A stretch of 64,000 nt of DNA. Source: Diphasiastrum complanatum (Eukaryota > Streptophyta > Lycopodiopsida > Lycopodiales > Lycopodiaceae). The DNA lies in NCBI GenBank assembly GCA_029204225.1, contig CM055113.1, forward strand, positions 15,585,971-15,649,970, in the 5' to 3' direction. The notes under the pieces were generated by a model. The model did not search any database. It saw only the letters and a list, made by a program, of their open reading frames with translations, and had not been told where the DNA came from. Within the stretch, counting starts at the first letter, position 1. Every line of letters begins with the position of its first letter. This document shows positions 48,589-60,260 of the stretch, one piece after another. The translations under genes were made by a program, and so were the position numbers.

Positions 48589-50197
48589 TGTGGTATCAGA
48601 GCCGACTGGCCGGACAGCTATGCGGATCTCATGGAAATGGCCACTGTTTGGGGTTCATCAAGACAACTGTTGTGCAAGGTGCTGCCCACAGTGTAAGCAC
48701 GGGTGCGTCCACGGTCGGGGTGGTCGACAGAACGGGGGACTTGATGAGTCAAGGTGCTGCCCTTGAGGTGTAAGCAAGTTCAGTTCTCGCGGTTCGGGCC
48801 TGGCGCTATCGACACGAAGGACAGATGAGGCAGTGTTTGTGCCTTGTTGGGTGCGGAGCGACATATTCAAACTGTACAAGTTAACATTGATATAGAGATG
48901 CTGCTCGAATTCGGGTGTAAAGCACGGGTGGTTAGCTGTCGGTGCGAGATAGCAATGTGCTGCTTAATGGTGAAAGCACGGATAGTTGGAGGGGTGTCCT
49001 ATGTGGGCGGATTCTGTGATCGATTTGTATGGGTGCGGCCAGGCAAAGGTCCGTTGGCATGACCATCTCAAAGGGGGACCTTGTCTTTGTTACTTGTTAG
49101 TAAACCTGCCTGAGTGTCTTGCTTGCATGTATTCGTGGTGAGTCTTAGTACTCGTGCTTTGTCTGGTTTGCATGATTGCTTGTGATACAAGGAGCTGATG
49201 GCTCGAGAAGGAACCTTTCTTTTGAAGGCTGACACCATCAAACAAAGAGGACTATAGAATCTGTGGGGCGGATTTGCAATTCAAGTACTCGCACGTGAAC
49301 GACAACGAAACGACTGGATGTTTGCAAAGGATGGATGGCTAGCCTGTTTCTTGGGTGAGTTTCATTTGCGACGATGCCCACCTGACGCAAGTAGGAAGTC
49401 AAAAGTTGGAAAGAGCAATTTCAAGGGAGATCTTCTACGGAGTAGTTGGTCTTCATTTGGGATGGCTACCTTCGGAACTGAAACTCACTGAGCATGGGTG
49501 ATATCCAGTATCAGTTGGGTTTTTTCTCAAAGGGAAAAAGACTAGGATCCTCTTCATAGATTGGCAACAAGTTGGATCGAGCCATAATCCTAAGTTTGCA
49601 AAGGGTTGCAAAGGCTTTTTGTCTGAGAACTCTACTCTAAGTCCGATCAACTGTTTTTATAAGTGGAGGGGAACTATCACACACACCCCTCTCTTGGGGC
49701 AAATTTTGAATGAAAAGTTGATCAAAATGTGGGAAAATTCAAGGTGACCTAGCCATACTCACATGAGGATACTGGCGAACTTTGGACCTAATAAGTTGAC
49801 AAGTTTTTGTTGTGGAAAGGAAAGTTTGTTATAGGCTTTCTCTGGACCAGCAATGATGAGGAGACATAATGAGTACGCTGACTTATGTTACGTGTAAGAC
49901 AGCTGATCAATGAAGGAACTGTGAAAGTTGAGTCTTGCATGAGAGACTTGGTACTTCGAACGGACGCTAAGGGATAGTTCGAGTTGAGATCGGACTAGTG
50001 CAAACTCTGGGTGCATGTGTCTGATTCAAAGAGAGCTACTTGAAGCCAAGCTAGATGTACACTTCTTGTTTTGTCTGTGAGGCAACTGACCAGTATTGGA
50101 ATTGTGAAAGTCAAGTTTTGCACGACAGACATGGCACTTCAAATGAACGCGAAGAGATAGTTCGTATGCGAATCAAACTGGTGCGACCCCTTGGCTC
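48457..50197 (+). repeat. Element D tandem unit A (1,740 bp)
   Basis: Contains the last ~130 bp of the LTR, the primer-binding site and about 1.6 kb of interior. Short open frames such as 48,366-48,773 are not supported as genes. Confidence 0.95.
48589..48603 (+). promoter_or_regulatory. Element D primer-binding site
   Basis: TGTGGTATCAGAGCC follows the LTR end and matches initiator tRNA-Met. A second identical copy lies at about 50,329-50,343 inside the duplicated unit. Confidence 0.88.
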
Positions 50198-51927
50198 TTC
50201 AAGTTGGTTAAGTCTGATCTTTGTTGGCGAGTTGGCTGCTTGTATGTCAAGTGGGTTTGGATGGCAAGGGTTGAAGGCTGGGAAGCTAAGTCGTGGTTCC
50301 CGGCACCCTTTGGGATGCCTGCGCTACATGTGGTATCAGAGCCGACTGGCCGGACAGCTATGCGGATCTCATGGAAATGGCCACTGTTTGGGGTTCATCA
50401 AGACAACTGTTGTGCAAGGTGCTGCCCACAGTGTAAGCACGGGTGCGTCCACGGTCGGGGTGGTCGACAGAACGGGGGACTTGATGAGTCAAGGTGCTGC
50501 CCTTGAGGTGTAAGCAAGTTCAGTTCTCGCGGTTCGGGCCTGGCGCTATCGACACGAAGGACAGATGAGGCAGTGTTTGTGCCTTGTTGGGTGCGGAGCG
50601 ACATATTCAAACTGTACAAGTTAACATTGATATAGAGATGCTGCTCGAATTCGGGTGTAAAGCACGGGTGGTTAGCTGCCGGTGCGAGATAGCAATGTGC
50701 TGCTTAATGGTGAAAGCACGGATAGTTGGAGGGGTGTCCTATGTGGGCTGATTCTGTGATCGATTTTTATGGGTGCGGCCAGGCAAAGGTCCGTTGGCAT
50801 GACCATCTCAAAGGGGGACCTTGTCTTTGTTACTTGTTAGTAAACCTGCCTGAGTGTCTTGCTTGCATGTATTCGTGGTGAGTCTTAGTACTCGTGCTTT
50901 GTCTGGTTTGCATGATTGCTTGTGATACAAGGAGCTGATGGCTCGAGAAAGAACCTTTCTTTTGAAGGCTGACACCATCAAACAAAGAGGACTATAGAAT
51001 CTGTGGGGCGGATTTGCAGTTCAAGTACTCGCACGTGAACGACAACGAAACGACTGGATGTTTGCAAAGGATGGATGGCTAGCCTGTTTCTTGGGTGAGT
51101 TTCATTTGCGACGATGCCCACCTGACGCAAGTAGGAAGTCAAAAGTTGGAAAGAGCAATTTCAAGGGAGATCTTCTACGGAGTAGTTGGTCTTCATTTGG
51201 GATGGCTACCTTCAGAACTGAAACTCACTGAGCATGGGTGATATCCAGTATCAGTTGGGTTTTTTCTCAAAGGGAAAAAGACTAGGATCCTCTTCATAGA
51301 TTGGCAACAAGTTGGATCGAGCCATAATCCTAAGTTTGCAAAGGGTTGCAAAGGCTTTTTGTCTGAGAACTCTACTCTAAGTCCGATCAACTGTTTTTAT
51401 AAGTGGAGGGGAACTATCACACACACCCCTCTCTTGGGGCAAATTTTGAATGAAAAGTTGATCAAAATGTGGGAAAATTCAAGGTGACCTAGCCATACTC
51501 ACATGAGGATACTGGCGAACTTTGGACCTAATAAGTTGACAAGTTTTTGTTGTGGAAAGGAAAGTTTGTTATAGGCTTTCTCTGGACCAGCAATGATGAG
51601 GAGACATAATGAGTACGCTGACTTATGTTACGTGTGAGACAGCTGATCAATGAAGGTTGAGTCTTGCATGAGAGACTTGGTACTTCGAACGGACGCTAAG
51701 GGATAGTTCGAGTTGAGATCGGACTAGTGCAAACTCTGGGTGCATGTGTCTGATTCAAAGAGAGCTACTTGAAGCCAAGCTAGATGTACACTTCTTGTTT
51801 TGTCTGTGAGGCAACTGACCAGTATTGGAATTGTGAAAGTCAAGTTTTGCACGACAGACATGGCACTTCAAATGAACGCGAAGAGATAGTTCGTATGCGA
51901 ATCAAACTGGTGCGACCCCTTGGCTCT
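50198..51927 (+). repeat. Element D tandem unit B (1,729 bp)
   Basis: Nearly identical to unit A. I noticed a handful of substitutions and an 11 bp loss near 51,655. The junction TTGGCTCT/TCAAGTTGG joins interior sequence to the middle of an LTR with only a few shared bases. Confidence 0.95.
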
Positions 51928-52566
51928 CCATGAGGTCAATGGTTACTTTTGGATTGAATTCAAAGACAACTACTTCAAGCTAAATGAGAGGTGCATTGTA
52001 GAGTCCTCAATCTTTGCCTACTTCAAAGAACCAAAAATGAAAAGTATCAAGATCAGACTGGAACAAGGAGAGAAATCAAGGTGCAGAAGCAACAAGGCAC
52101 GGAGTGGACCATAAAGTGGGCAATTAAACGATAAATCATTTGGCTCAGGGAGCCTTGATACCTGTGCGGAACTGATCAAATCTGGAGCTCAGGGAGCTCA
52201 ACACAAAGTGCATCAAGGACAAATCAGGAGCTCAAAGAAGTTCCAAAGTCAAAAGTCAGAAGCGACAAGGCGAACATTTCACAGAAAGGCTTCTGTCACC
52301 AGTTAATAAGGTTCTTGGGTTTTACGTAAGCGATATAAAATCTACGCTTTTCCCAGACAAAGAGATATTTTCAAGTTATGTAATTTTTCAGTACAAAGAG
52401 CTGAGCCTCCGACTTGTGGTGTGCCAGTTTTAATGTTAATAAAAAGTGGCCAGTAAATTGAGTACTGTGCCAAGTAGATTAAATGTATAGTTATTTTAAT
52501 TGGGAGACACCTTTACTTTAATCTGACATCTGATGAGGACATCAGATTTTATAAAAGTGGGGTGGA
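51928..52566 (+). other. Element D single-copy interior and polypurine tract
   Basis: No enzyme motif. The 51,920-52,114 frame (EFKDNYFKLNERC) is short and unrecognised. The tract AAAAGTGGGGTGGA ends at 52,566. Confidence 0.6.
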
Positions 52567-53593
52567 TGTTGTAAAGCTACCTTTACAAGCTTAACTTCCG
52601 GTGCCACTGGCGCCAGCATTGTCCCCGGCGCTAGTAGCGCCCTTGTTGCTCCCGGCGCCACCGATGCCAGTGCCGCTCCCGACGCCACTGTGACCAGGAT
52701 CCAACCAGCGCCAAGTTCCTATGGCTGAAAACCTTTTATCGGTTCTAGCGAAGTCTAGAGAGCTCAGATTGATGTGCAATCACCTCACACGATCTAGTCA
52801 TGATTAAAGGAAGCCTGGGGATTAATAAATTCTAGAGAGAGAAAATGACTTTCTAGAGAGAGAAAATCCTAGAGAGAAGAAACGTGTTTTACCAGCCTGG
52901 GTAGAGTACTTGGTATGAGGGGAGGTGGCGAATCCCACCAATACTATAGGGGAATGCGGGTTGCGACTCAAGGTGAGCTCCAACCAAGTCTCAGCCTCCC
53001 TTGCTGGAATGTTGTCCTGGTACTCGCCTTGGCATGCCAACGCCCCGGAGACTAGGGTCGGTCACACAATTGAAATGTAACCTTCTGAGATTTTATTTGT
53101 CGCGGGTTGTGGTTCTGAGTGTTCCTTGTATGGATGTGAATGGGTTAAGCTCTTGGGGAACGGGCTCTAACCTGTCGGCTAAGTTGGATGGCTTGCTTGG
53201 GTGGAAGTTACCTGTTTATGGCTGTCCAGTCTGGCGTGGTGCCAGGTTGGCTTCCAGTGCTCGTGACGAAGCTTTCAGTTGGTTAAGTCTGATGTAAGTC
53301 AGACTGCTTGCTTGGAATGGATGTTACTCGTTTATAACGAACGAAGCTTCGAGTTGGTTAAGTTTGATGTATGTCGGGCGGTTGGCTCGGAGGGAAGTCA
53401 CCCACATCGGGACCCCCGATCTAGCATGGCGCCAGGTTGGATCTCAATGTTGGTCTCGAAACTTCAAGTTGGTTAAGTCTGATCTTTGTTGGCGAGTTGG
53501 CTGCTTGTATGTCAAGTGGGTTTCAATGGCAATAGTTGAAAGCTGGGAAGCTAAGTCGTGGTTCCCGGCTCCCTTTGGGATGCCTGCGCTACA
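52567..53593 (+). repeat. Element D 3' LTR (1,027 bp)
   Basis: Begins TGTTGTAAAGC and ends CTGCGCTACA. It has more GGCGCC-type repeats at its start than the 5' LTR, which explains most of the length difference. Confidence 0.88.
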
Positions 53594-53677
53594 TTCCCTT
53601 ATACTAAGTGTCGCATTTGTCGGAGAAATGAGAAAAAGCCGATGGTAGGCCAAAACATATTCTAAGTCATTTTAGAG

Positions 53678-54390
53678 TTAGTTTCGCATTTTCTCAAAAT
53701 GCTCTTGGTTTTCGGTGGTCACTTCGGGTTTGTCGATGACTTCGGTTGAGTCAGGGACTTCGGTTGAGTTGGTCACTACCTGTGTAGATTTGACGTGTAT
53801 TTCTATAGGTAATGGGTCACAAGCTAGAAGTGCTTTGTGGATAGAAACTTCAAGTTTCTTCAGCTCCCTCTCAAAGCGGTAGTCTTGTGATTCCCAGGCT
53901 AGCTCTCTATTTTTCAAACATTGTCTTATCTAAAGGCTTTGTGAAGATGTCGACCACCATCTGCTTTGGTGGAATGAAGATGGTATGCAACTCATTTCTT
54001 TCAACTAGATCCCTGATCAAATGATACTTGATGGCAACGTGTTTCGGTCTGGAGTGAAACATAGGATCCTTTGTCATATGTATAGCAGATGTGTTGTCCA
54101 TGTGTAGGATCAATGGCTGCTCTCTCTCAATCCATCTAAAAATTGTTTGAGCCATGTCAGCTCATTAGCCATTTTGGTTGCAGCAACACATTCTGCCTCA
54201 TAGGATGATTGGGCAGATATTGCTGCTTTCTGTTGATCCAAATAATAGCTCCATTGGTGGCTATGGTGCATCCTCTTGAGATGCTCTTGGAGTCATCTCT
54301 GATAGATGCCCAGCTTGCATCACAATCTCGAGTTCTATCTAGGCCAAACCTGGCATTTGCATTTATGAACAACATACTTGCATGGTACAA
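53678..54390 (-). pseudogene. Copia RNase H fragment, minus strand
   Basis: Minus-strand reading gives DASWASIRDDSKSIS, then (shifted frame) MDNTSAIHMTKDPMFHSRPK, IKYHLIRDLVER and VDIFTKPLDK, the RNase H C-terminal signature of copia Pol. A tail of unrelated acidic sequence follows to 53,678. At least two frameshifts are present. The part from 54,001 upward is repeated in inverted form at 63,611-64,000. Confidence 0.85.
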
Positions 54391-54790
54391 AGTTTATAGC
54401 AAGCCTAAAGTCAAGATGGATTATTTTTCCATTTCAACACTCTTCCTAAAAACAATCTATATTGACTTGAACATGGATCTTGGTATTATTCCAAGATTGG
54501 CTCTATGCTTGATGAAGAAACTTTTGCTCAAAGGTTTGGTGAGCATATCAGCAATACAAGATGAAGTGTCAATGTGCTCCAAGTAGATTTCCCCTCCAAT
54601 GAGCTTCACTCTCATGAAGTGATGTGCAACTTTGATATGTTTGCTCCTTGCATGGAATATCGGGTTGTTGGCAAGGGCTTGGGCTGAAATGTTTTCACAC
54701 ATGATCATAGGTAGATCCTCTTCCATGTTTATCTTTCGCTCCACTAGCAACCTCTTGATCCAAAGCACTTCCTTTGTTATTGTAGTGAGT
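54360..54790 (-). pseudogene. Copia-1-like RNase H end plus LTR start, left arm
   Basis: Minus strand from about 54,790 down reads LWIKRLLVERKINMEEDLPM, ANNPIFHARSKH and ADMLTKPLSKS, ending in FKSI. It is very close to the last 100 residues of copia-1 at 25,360-25,670. Below about 54,440 comes a polypurine tract and a short piece of LTR-like sequence. Inverted copy: 63,210-63,640. Confidence 0.85.
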
Positions 54791-55890
54791 GCATGGTATA
54801 AGAAGAAGGATCATGCAATCAGATCCTTAGTCTTCCAGCCTTTAAAGGCTGATTGCAATGTCTATGTGAAAATAATGGATGGTGAAACCATTATTATTGG
54901 AGTCTACGTCGATGATACATTGATTCTGTCAAGAAAGGACACTATCATTGCACAAGGAAAGGATGATAACTTGAAACACTCTGAGATATGAGATCTAGGT
55001 GAAGCAAGGTGCTACCTAGGTTTACCAATTGATAGAGAACTTGAAGGTGTAAAATTATTTCTGCACTAGTCAAGATACATTCACAAGATAATAGAAGACT
55101 TCCAAATGATAGATTGCAAGGGAGTGAATACTCCAATGGTTCTTGGCACAATGTTGACTAATGAAGACTATCTGTGAAATAATGAAGAACATGAAGCTAT
55201 GCTGCAAATGCCTTATAGAAGGCTTATAGGTTCATTAATGTATTTGGTAGACAACACACGGCCAAACATCTCCTATGTAGTATTCCAAATGAGCTAGTTC
55301 AACATTAACCCAAGACCCACACACCACACATTGGAATATTACAAAAAGGATCTTGCAATACCTGAAAGAAACAAAGGACTATGGTCTTTGTTTCTCAAGA
55401 GATGCTGGATTCCAGATGAAGTCTTACAACGATGCGAGTTGGGCATCCATAAAGGACGACTCCAAGAGCGTTTTGGGAGGTTGCACCATAATAGCAAATG
55501 CCGCCATTCTCTGGATTAGTAGGAAGTAGACAATAACTGCACAATCATCTTGCAAAGCGAAATACGTTGTGGCAGCCAAGATGGAAAATGAGCTTACTTG
55601 GCTCGACCAGTTCCTCGATGAACTGGGAGATAAAGGTGATGAACCACTGACTCTGTATATGGACAACACATCCGCCATACACCTTAACAAGGATCCCATG
55701 TTTCATTCCAAAACGAAACACATTGCTATCAAGTATCACCTGATAAGGGATCTAGTTGAGAAAGGAAGTTTAAAACTTGAGTTCATTCCAACCAAACACA
55801 TGGTGGCTGATATTCTTACAAAGCCCCTTGACAAAGCAATGTTTGAAAAACATCGTGAAAGCTACCATGCTTTGAGAGGGAGCTGAAGAA
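54790..55890 (+). pseudogene. Decayed copia reverse transcriptase-RNase H, left arm
   Basis: Plus strand, with many stops and frameshifts. VYVDDTLILS marks the polymerase active site near 54,910. Later come RRLIGSLMYLVDNTRP and KMENELTWLDQFLDELG, then MDNTSAIHLNKDPMF and VADILTKPLDKAMF at 55,569-55,886. It runs opposite to the gag in the same arm, so it is a different insertion. Inverted copy: 62,112-63,215. Confidence 0.85.
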
Positions 55891-56297
55891 ACTTAAGGTT
55901 TCCGCCCACAAGGCATTGTTAGCTTAAAAACCGCAAAACGTAGTCTACCGCTACCGCAACCACATCACTACTTACCTGGAGGGTGACAACAATGAAGACC
56001 AACAAACCACAAACCACAACTTTAAGCAAACACATGATGACGTTCGTAGGAAGCCACAAATCAACTCCTGCGGACTGCCAACAACGACCAAAGGCCAACC
56101 GCAATGACTTCAACTACGGTTGCATAAGCACGGCCTTGGAGTCGGCGCACTTTACACCCCACGATCAGCTAATTACCAAGGTAGCAAACTGACACCACGG
56201 ACGAAGGTGACAGTAAACTAAATGCGAGAACGTGGTAGGTTTAGGAGTTCTTGTAATCATTCACTTACATTAAAAACCACCCCGTTCCTATAATCAA

Positions 56298-56356
<59 letters not shown>

Positions 56357-56950
56357 GGAGTAACAAAGGGAAGTAAGTATGTATGACAAGTGCGTGAGCA
56401 ATTTTAGAGACAGACAAGTCTGAATCACTGGATGCTGAATGTGAGGATGAAAAGTCGTTCACTAGTATGTGAGCCAAGCTGAATCAATCACACCTCTAAG
56501 ATTAGACATAGAGAGATATAAATAGAAGTATTTGCTAATAAGCACTCTTTCATCTATTCTATCCGTAAGGGACAGAGTTCTCTTGCGATAACATGTTGTG
56601 CAGTATGCCAAACAATGCTCTAAAAATCACTATGATTAAGCATGTTTTACTTTATCTCTTGACCATAATACTCAATCCTTGAATGAATTATGTCTATCAA
56701 ATGTCTTTCTTAGATCAGCTATTACTCAGTGTTGTATTTGTTAGTCCACATAAAGGCTCATCATAACTAAATTGGCAGAAGATCGGGAACTAATCACTGC
56801 ACCTTAGGAGAGGTAAGATCTTAATTAAAAGCAGTAGCTCCAGTTATGAGTTCTACTCTATCTAGGTATATTAGGAATCTATAAAGGAGAACATTCCAAA
56901 TAACGAGATCATGTCTCTACTCTTCCAATATTTTATAGATTTCCAACATG
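55891..56950. other. Arm sequence between pol fragment and gag, left arm
   Basis: Contains an (AC)n tract (56,301-56,340) followed by (TA)n. Apart from these I see no gene. Mirrored at 61,070-62,110, where the repeat is shorter. Confidence 0.6.
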
Positions 56951-57181
56951 TTACATCTTCTTTTTTGCTTCGTTGTGTTTGAGGATGCGACAATCATTTA
57001 TGTCGTGATTGGATCTTTTGCAATACCTACAAAAGAGCTTGGTTTTGGATGGCTGTTGTTGTCTGTGCTGTTGTTGTTGTTGCATAGAATCTGGCTGTTC
57101 CGCCTTCGTCTTCTTGTCCTTGAAGTTCTTCTTCTTGGACTGCTGCTTATTAGAGTACAATGCGATTGAATTGGTACTCAT
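56951..57181 (-). pseudogene. Family E gag zinc knuckle, left arm
   Basis: Minus strand carries a Lys-rich stretch, a poly-Gln run and CRYCKRSNHDINDC, a CX2CX4HX4C nucleocapsid knuckle. It is in frame with the gag upstream but separated by a stop codon. Mirror copy: 60,837-61,067. Confidence 0.85.
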
Positions 57182-57235
57182 TGTAGATAAGCTCTTTCTC
57201 CTGACTTCTTCATGTAGTAAGCTTGTTGTCAGCTT

Positions 57236-57757
57236 CTAGAGTAATAGCGCAAAAGTATTGCTCAGAAGCAATACTAAGTTTTCATAGGAGAATGAAAGCC
57301 TAGCGAGGAGAGACATCGTTGAGTCTTCTTCTGAAATAGGGGAACCTATGGCAGCAAATTGATTCAACAAATGTTTGAACTCATTCAGATGACCACTGAC
57401 CGATGTGCCTTCGCTCATTTTGAGTGTGAGGACCTTCTTTCTCAAGAAGAGACGAGTCGATACATCTGAGGTCTCGTAGATACTTGTGAGGCTATCCGAT
57501 GCTTCTTTGGAGGTGGTACTGTTTGATACATGAGCAATTTGAGTGTCCTTCAGATTCAAGGATACAATGGCAAGTGCTTTGCGATCCTTTGCTTCCCAAG
57601 CTGGGAGCAGTTCAGGTTCCGTCGGTGTGGCTATCGCACCATTTATGTATCCCCATAGCTCCTCGATTATGAACATCCCCATCTTGAATTTTCACATGTG
57701 AAAATTATCTCCGTTGAACTTGTTGATTAAACGGGTCTCTGAGGTTGAACCTTTCAT
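57236..57757 (-). pseudogene. Family E copia gag, left arm
   Basis: Begins ATG at 57,757 (minus) and reads the copia Gag domain. TGA at codon 22 replaces Trp, and a TAG near the end replaces the Glu expected before KLTTSLLHEEVRRK. The same lesions are in the right arm. Zinc knuckle sequence follows at 57,181-56,951. No integrase or protease follows in this orientation. Confidence 0.88.
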
Positions 57758-57880
57758 TATGATTGAGTAACATAGATCAAATATCAAATAGAAAATAAAC
57801 TAGCTCTGGGAAAACAAAAATGTATTAGGTTCTTCTGTATATTTCGTACTCTAGTAATCCAAAACCTGTTCTGATACCAC

Positions 57881-58332
57881 TGATGAGACAATGGCTACGA
57901 AAGTGATGCTCAATGTTCCCACAGAAAAAGACTATAATGAATTGTTATTAGGATCTTGGATTACTTGGAGAACAAAGAATATAGAGCTACTCTAATAAGA
58001 GTATCAGTTTAGGTGTCTTAGACAACCGTTCAGACAAATTGCGATATTGTTAGGTGTCTGAGACAACCATGCAATTTATCGATGCTGATATTTAGATATA
58101 AAAAAATGTAAAGACAGTTAGGCGTCAAGGACAACCATACATTTCCTTGTTTGTGATATTGTGGAAGACGAGTGATAGTGAATTGACATTCAACAAGAAT
58201 GCAAGGAGATAAAACAATAGCGAATCTGTGTATTAATGTTTTAGTAACAACGATCAGATCACAATACAATAGCGTTGATAAGCGCGTGATTCTACTTATA
58301 GAAAAAAAACAATAGCTATCGCTTTGAATATT

Positions 58333-58390
<58 letters not shown>

Positions 58391-58624
58391 AACCACTAAC
58401 TCTGAGGAGTCAACTACTAGAAGACTAATTTTGGTCATTTGATCTCTGATGGAGTATTTCTCGCATCATTCATCATCAATCAACTTGTATCCACATGTAT
58501 TTCTTCTCCAATCAGTCATTTACTTATATAGCAGCTGAATGATCTTGTATTATTCTATCTTTACAATTACAAGATCGTTTAATAGCTGTTTAACTGACTA
58601 ATTAGAGTAGTTGTTATTGGAGCA
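57881..58624 (-). mobile_element. Family E LTR, left arm
   Basis: Reverse complement of 59,403-60,137, followed by the primer-binding site TGGTATCAGAACAGG on the minus strand (57,865-57,879). The TATA box is at about 58,523-58,531. The (CT)n tract at 58,335-58,387 is 53 bp, against 36 bp in the right arm. Transcription from this LTR would run leftwards, away from the palindrome centre. Confidence 0.85.
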
Positions 58625-59430
58625 TGAAGATGTAGACAGTTTGTACTTGAATTTGTAGAGTGTCATCTGTTTTGCATTTTTTTCGAAAATTGTTGCTGTT
58701 TGCTGGAAAAAAGACCTCTTTTTCAAGCTATTTTTGACGGAAAATCATCGCCACGCGCTATTACGCTGACGCAGAACTGTTAAAAAATGACGCGTAAATG
58801 GCTCATAATGGCCGGTTGCACTACTATTAAAATATTGTTCATTTGCTAATTTACGTTGTATGAAAATTCCATATATGAGGCCTATGCCCCTAGTTTCCGG
58901 TTTTGTCAGCACTAGGAGGTGCCAAGTATTTTCGTAATACAGTTTTAGTAATTAAAAACTTGGCCGTGAGCTCATAAAAATTGAAACCGTAAATAGTGCC
59001 CAACTTGAAATGCTCTAGTCAAGTTGGGCACTATTTACGGTTTCAATTTTTATGAGCTCACGGCCAAGTTTTTAATTACTAAAACTGTATTACGAAAATA
59101 CTTGGCACCTCCTAGTGCTGACAAAACCGGAAACTAGGGGCATAGGCCTCATATATGGAATTTTCATACAACGTAAATTAGCAAATGAACAATATTTTAA
59201 TAGTAGTGCAACCGGCCATTATGAGCCATTTACGCGTCATTTTTTAACAGTTCTGCGTCAGCGTAATAGCGCGTGGCGATGATTTTCCGTCAAAAATAGC
59301 TTGAAAAAGAGGTCTTTTTTCCAGCAAACAGCAACAATTTTCGAAAAAAATGCAAAACAGATGACACTCTACAAATTCAAGTACAAACTGTCTACATCTT
59401 CATGCTCCAATAACAACTACTCTAATTAGT
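58597..59430. repeat. Perfect palindromic core
   Basis: Arms of 412 bp match base for base around a 10 nt spacer (59,009-59,018, AATGCTCTAG). The inner sequence reads GTAAATAGTGCCCAACTTGA on the left. The outermost ~28 bp of each arm are the starts of the two divergent family E LTRs. The rest (58,625-59,402) is not found elsewhere in the window. Confidence 0.97.
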
Positions 59431-59640
59431 GAGTTAAACAGCTGTTAAACGATCTTGTAATTGTAAAGTTAGAATAATACAAGATCATTCAGCTGCTATA
59501 TAAGTAAATGACTAATTGGAGAAGAAATACATGTGGATACAAGTTGATTGATGATGAATGATGCGAGAAATACTCCATCAGAGATCTAATGACCAAAACT
59601 GGTCTTCTAGTAGTTGACTCCTCAGAGTTAGTGGTTAGAA

Positions 59641-59684
<44 letters not shown>

Positions 59685-60137
59685 AATATTCAAAGCGATA
59701 GCTATTGTTTTTTTTCTATAAGTAGAATCACGCGCTTATCAACGCTATTGTATTGTGATCTGATCGTTGTTACTAAAACATTAATACACAGATTCGCTAT
59801 TGTTTTATCTCCTTGCATTCTTGTTGAATGTCAATTCACTATCACTCGTCTTCCACAATATCACAAACAAGGAAATGTATGGTTCTCCTTGACGCCTAAC
59901 TGTCTTTACATTTTTTTATATCTAAATATCAGCATCGGTAAATTGCATGGTTGTCTCAGACACCTAACAATATCGCAATTTGTCTGAACGGTTGTCTAAG
60001 ACACCTAAACTGATACTCTTATTAGAGTAGCTCTATATTCTTTGTTCTCCAAGTAATCCAAGATCCTAATAACAATTCATTATAGTCTTTTTCTGTGGGA
60101 ACATTGAGCATCACTTTCGTAGCCACTTGTCTCATCA
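59403..60137 (+). mobile_element. Family E LTR, right arm
   Basis: About 735 bp from TGCTCCAATAAC to GTCTCATCA. The TATA box CTATATAAG lies at 59,497-59,505. A (GA)n tract lies at 59,647-59,682. Direction is rightwards. The left end is uncertain by about 12 bp. Confidence 0.82.
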
Positions 60138-60138
60138 G

Positions 60139-60153
60139 TGGTATCAGAACAGG
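60139..60153 (+). promoter_or_regulatory. Family E primer-binding site, right arm
   Basis: TGGTATCAGAACAGG, one base after the LTR, matches initiator tRNA-Met. Confidence 0.85.
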
Positions 60154-60260
60154 TTTTGGATTACTAGAGTACGAAATATACAGAAGAACCTAATACATTT
60201 TTGTTTTCCCAGAGCTAGTTTATTTTCTATTTGATATTTGATCTATGTTACTCAATCATA

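Larger units (their letters stand above)
47606..53593 (+). mobile_element. Element D, non-autonomous GC-rich LTR retrotransposon
   Basis: A 5.99 kb element with LTRs at 47,606-48,588 and 52,567-53,593, TG...CA ends, tRNA-Met primer-binding site, polypurine tract (AAAAGTGGGGTGGA) and a TTCCC target duplication. The LTRs differ by many substitutions and small indels, so it is older than copia-2. The interior carries no retroviral enzymes. Most of it is a tandem duplication of 1.74 kb (48,457-50,197 and 50,198-51,927), and about 640 bp of single-copy sequence precede the 3' LTR. It must rely on another element for enzymes. I cannot assign it to copia or gypsy. Confidence 0.88.
54001..59008. repeat. 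Giant palindrome, left arm
   Basis: The reverse complement of 59,019-64,000 with about 98% identity by eye, and perfect over the inner 412 bp. The two ends differ in length by only 26 bp because of small indels and microsatellite changes. The arm may extend left of 54,001 because the matching right-hand sequence is outside the window. Confidence 0.95.

Noticed and set aside
48366-51390. Paired identical open frames of 65-152 codons inside element D
   Set aside because: They are duplicated because the DNA is duplicated. They cross the LTR and primer-binding site and carry no known domain.
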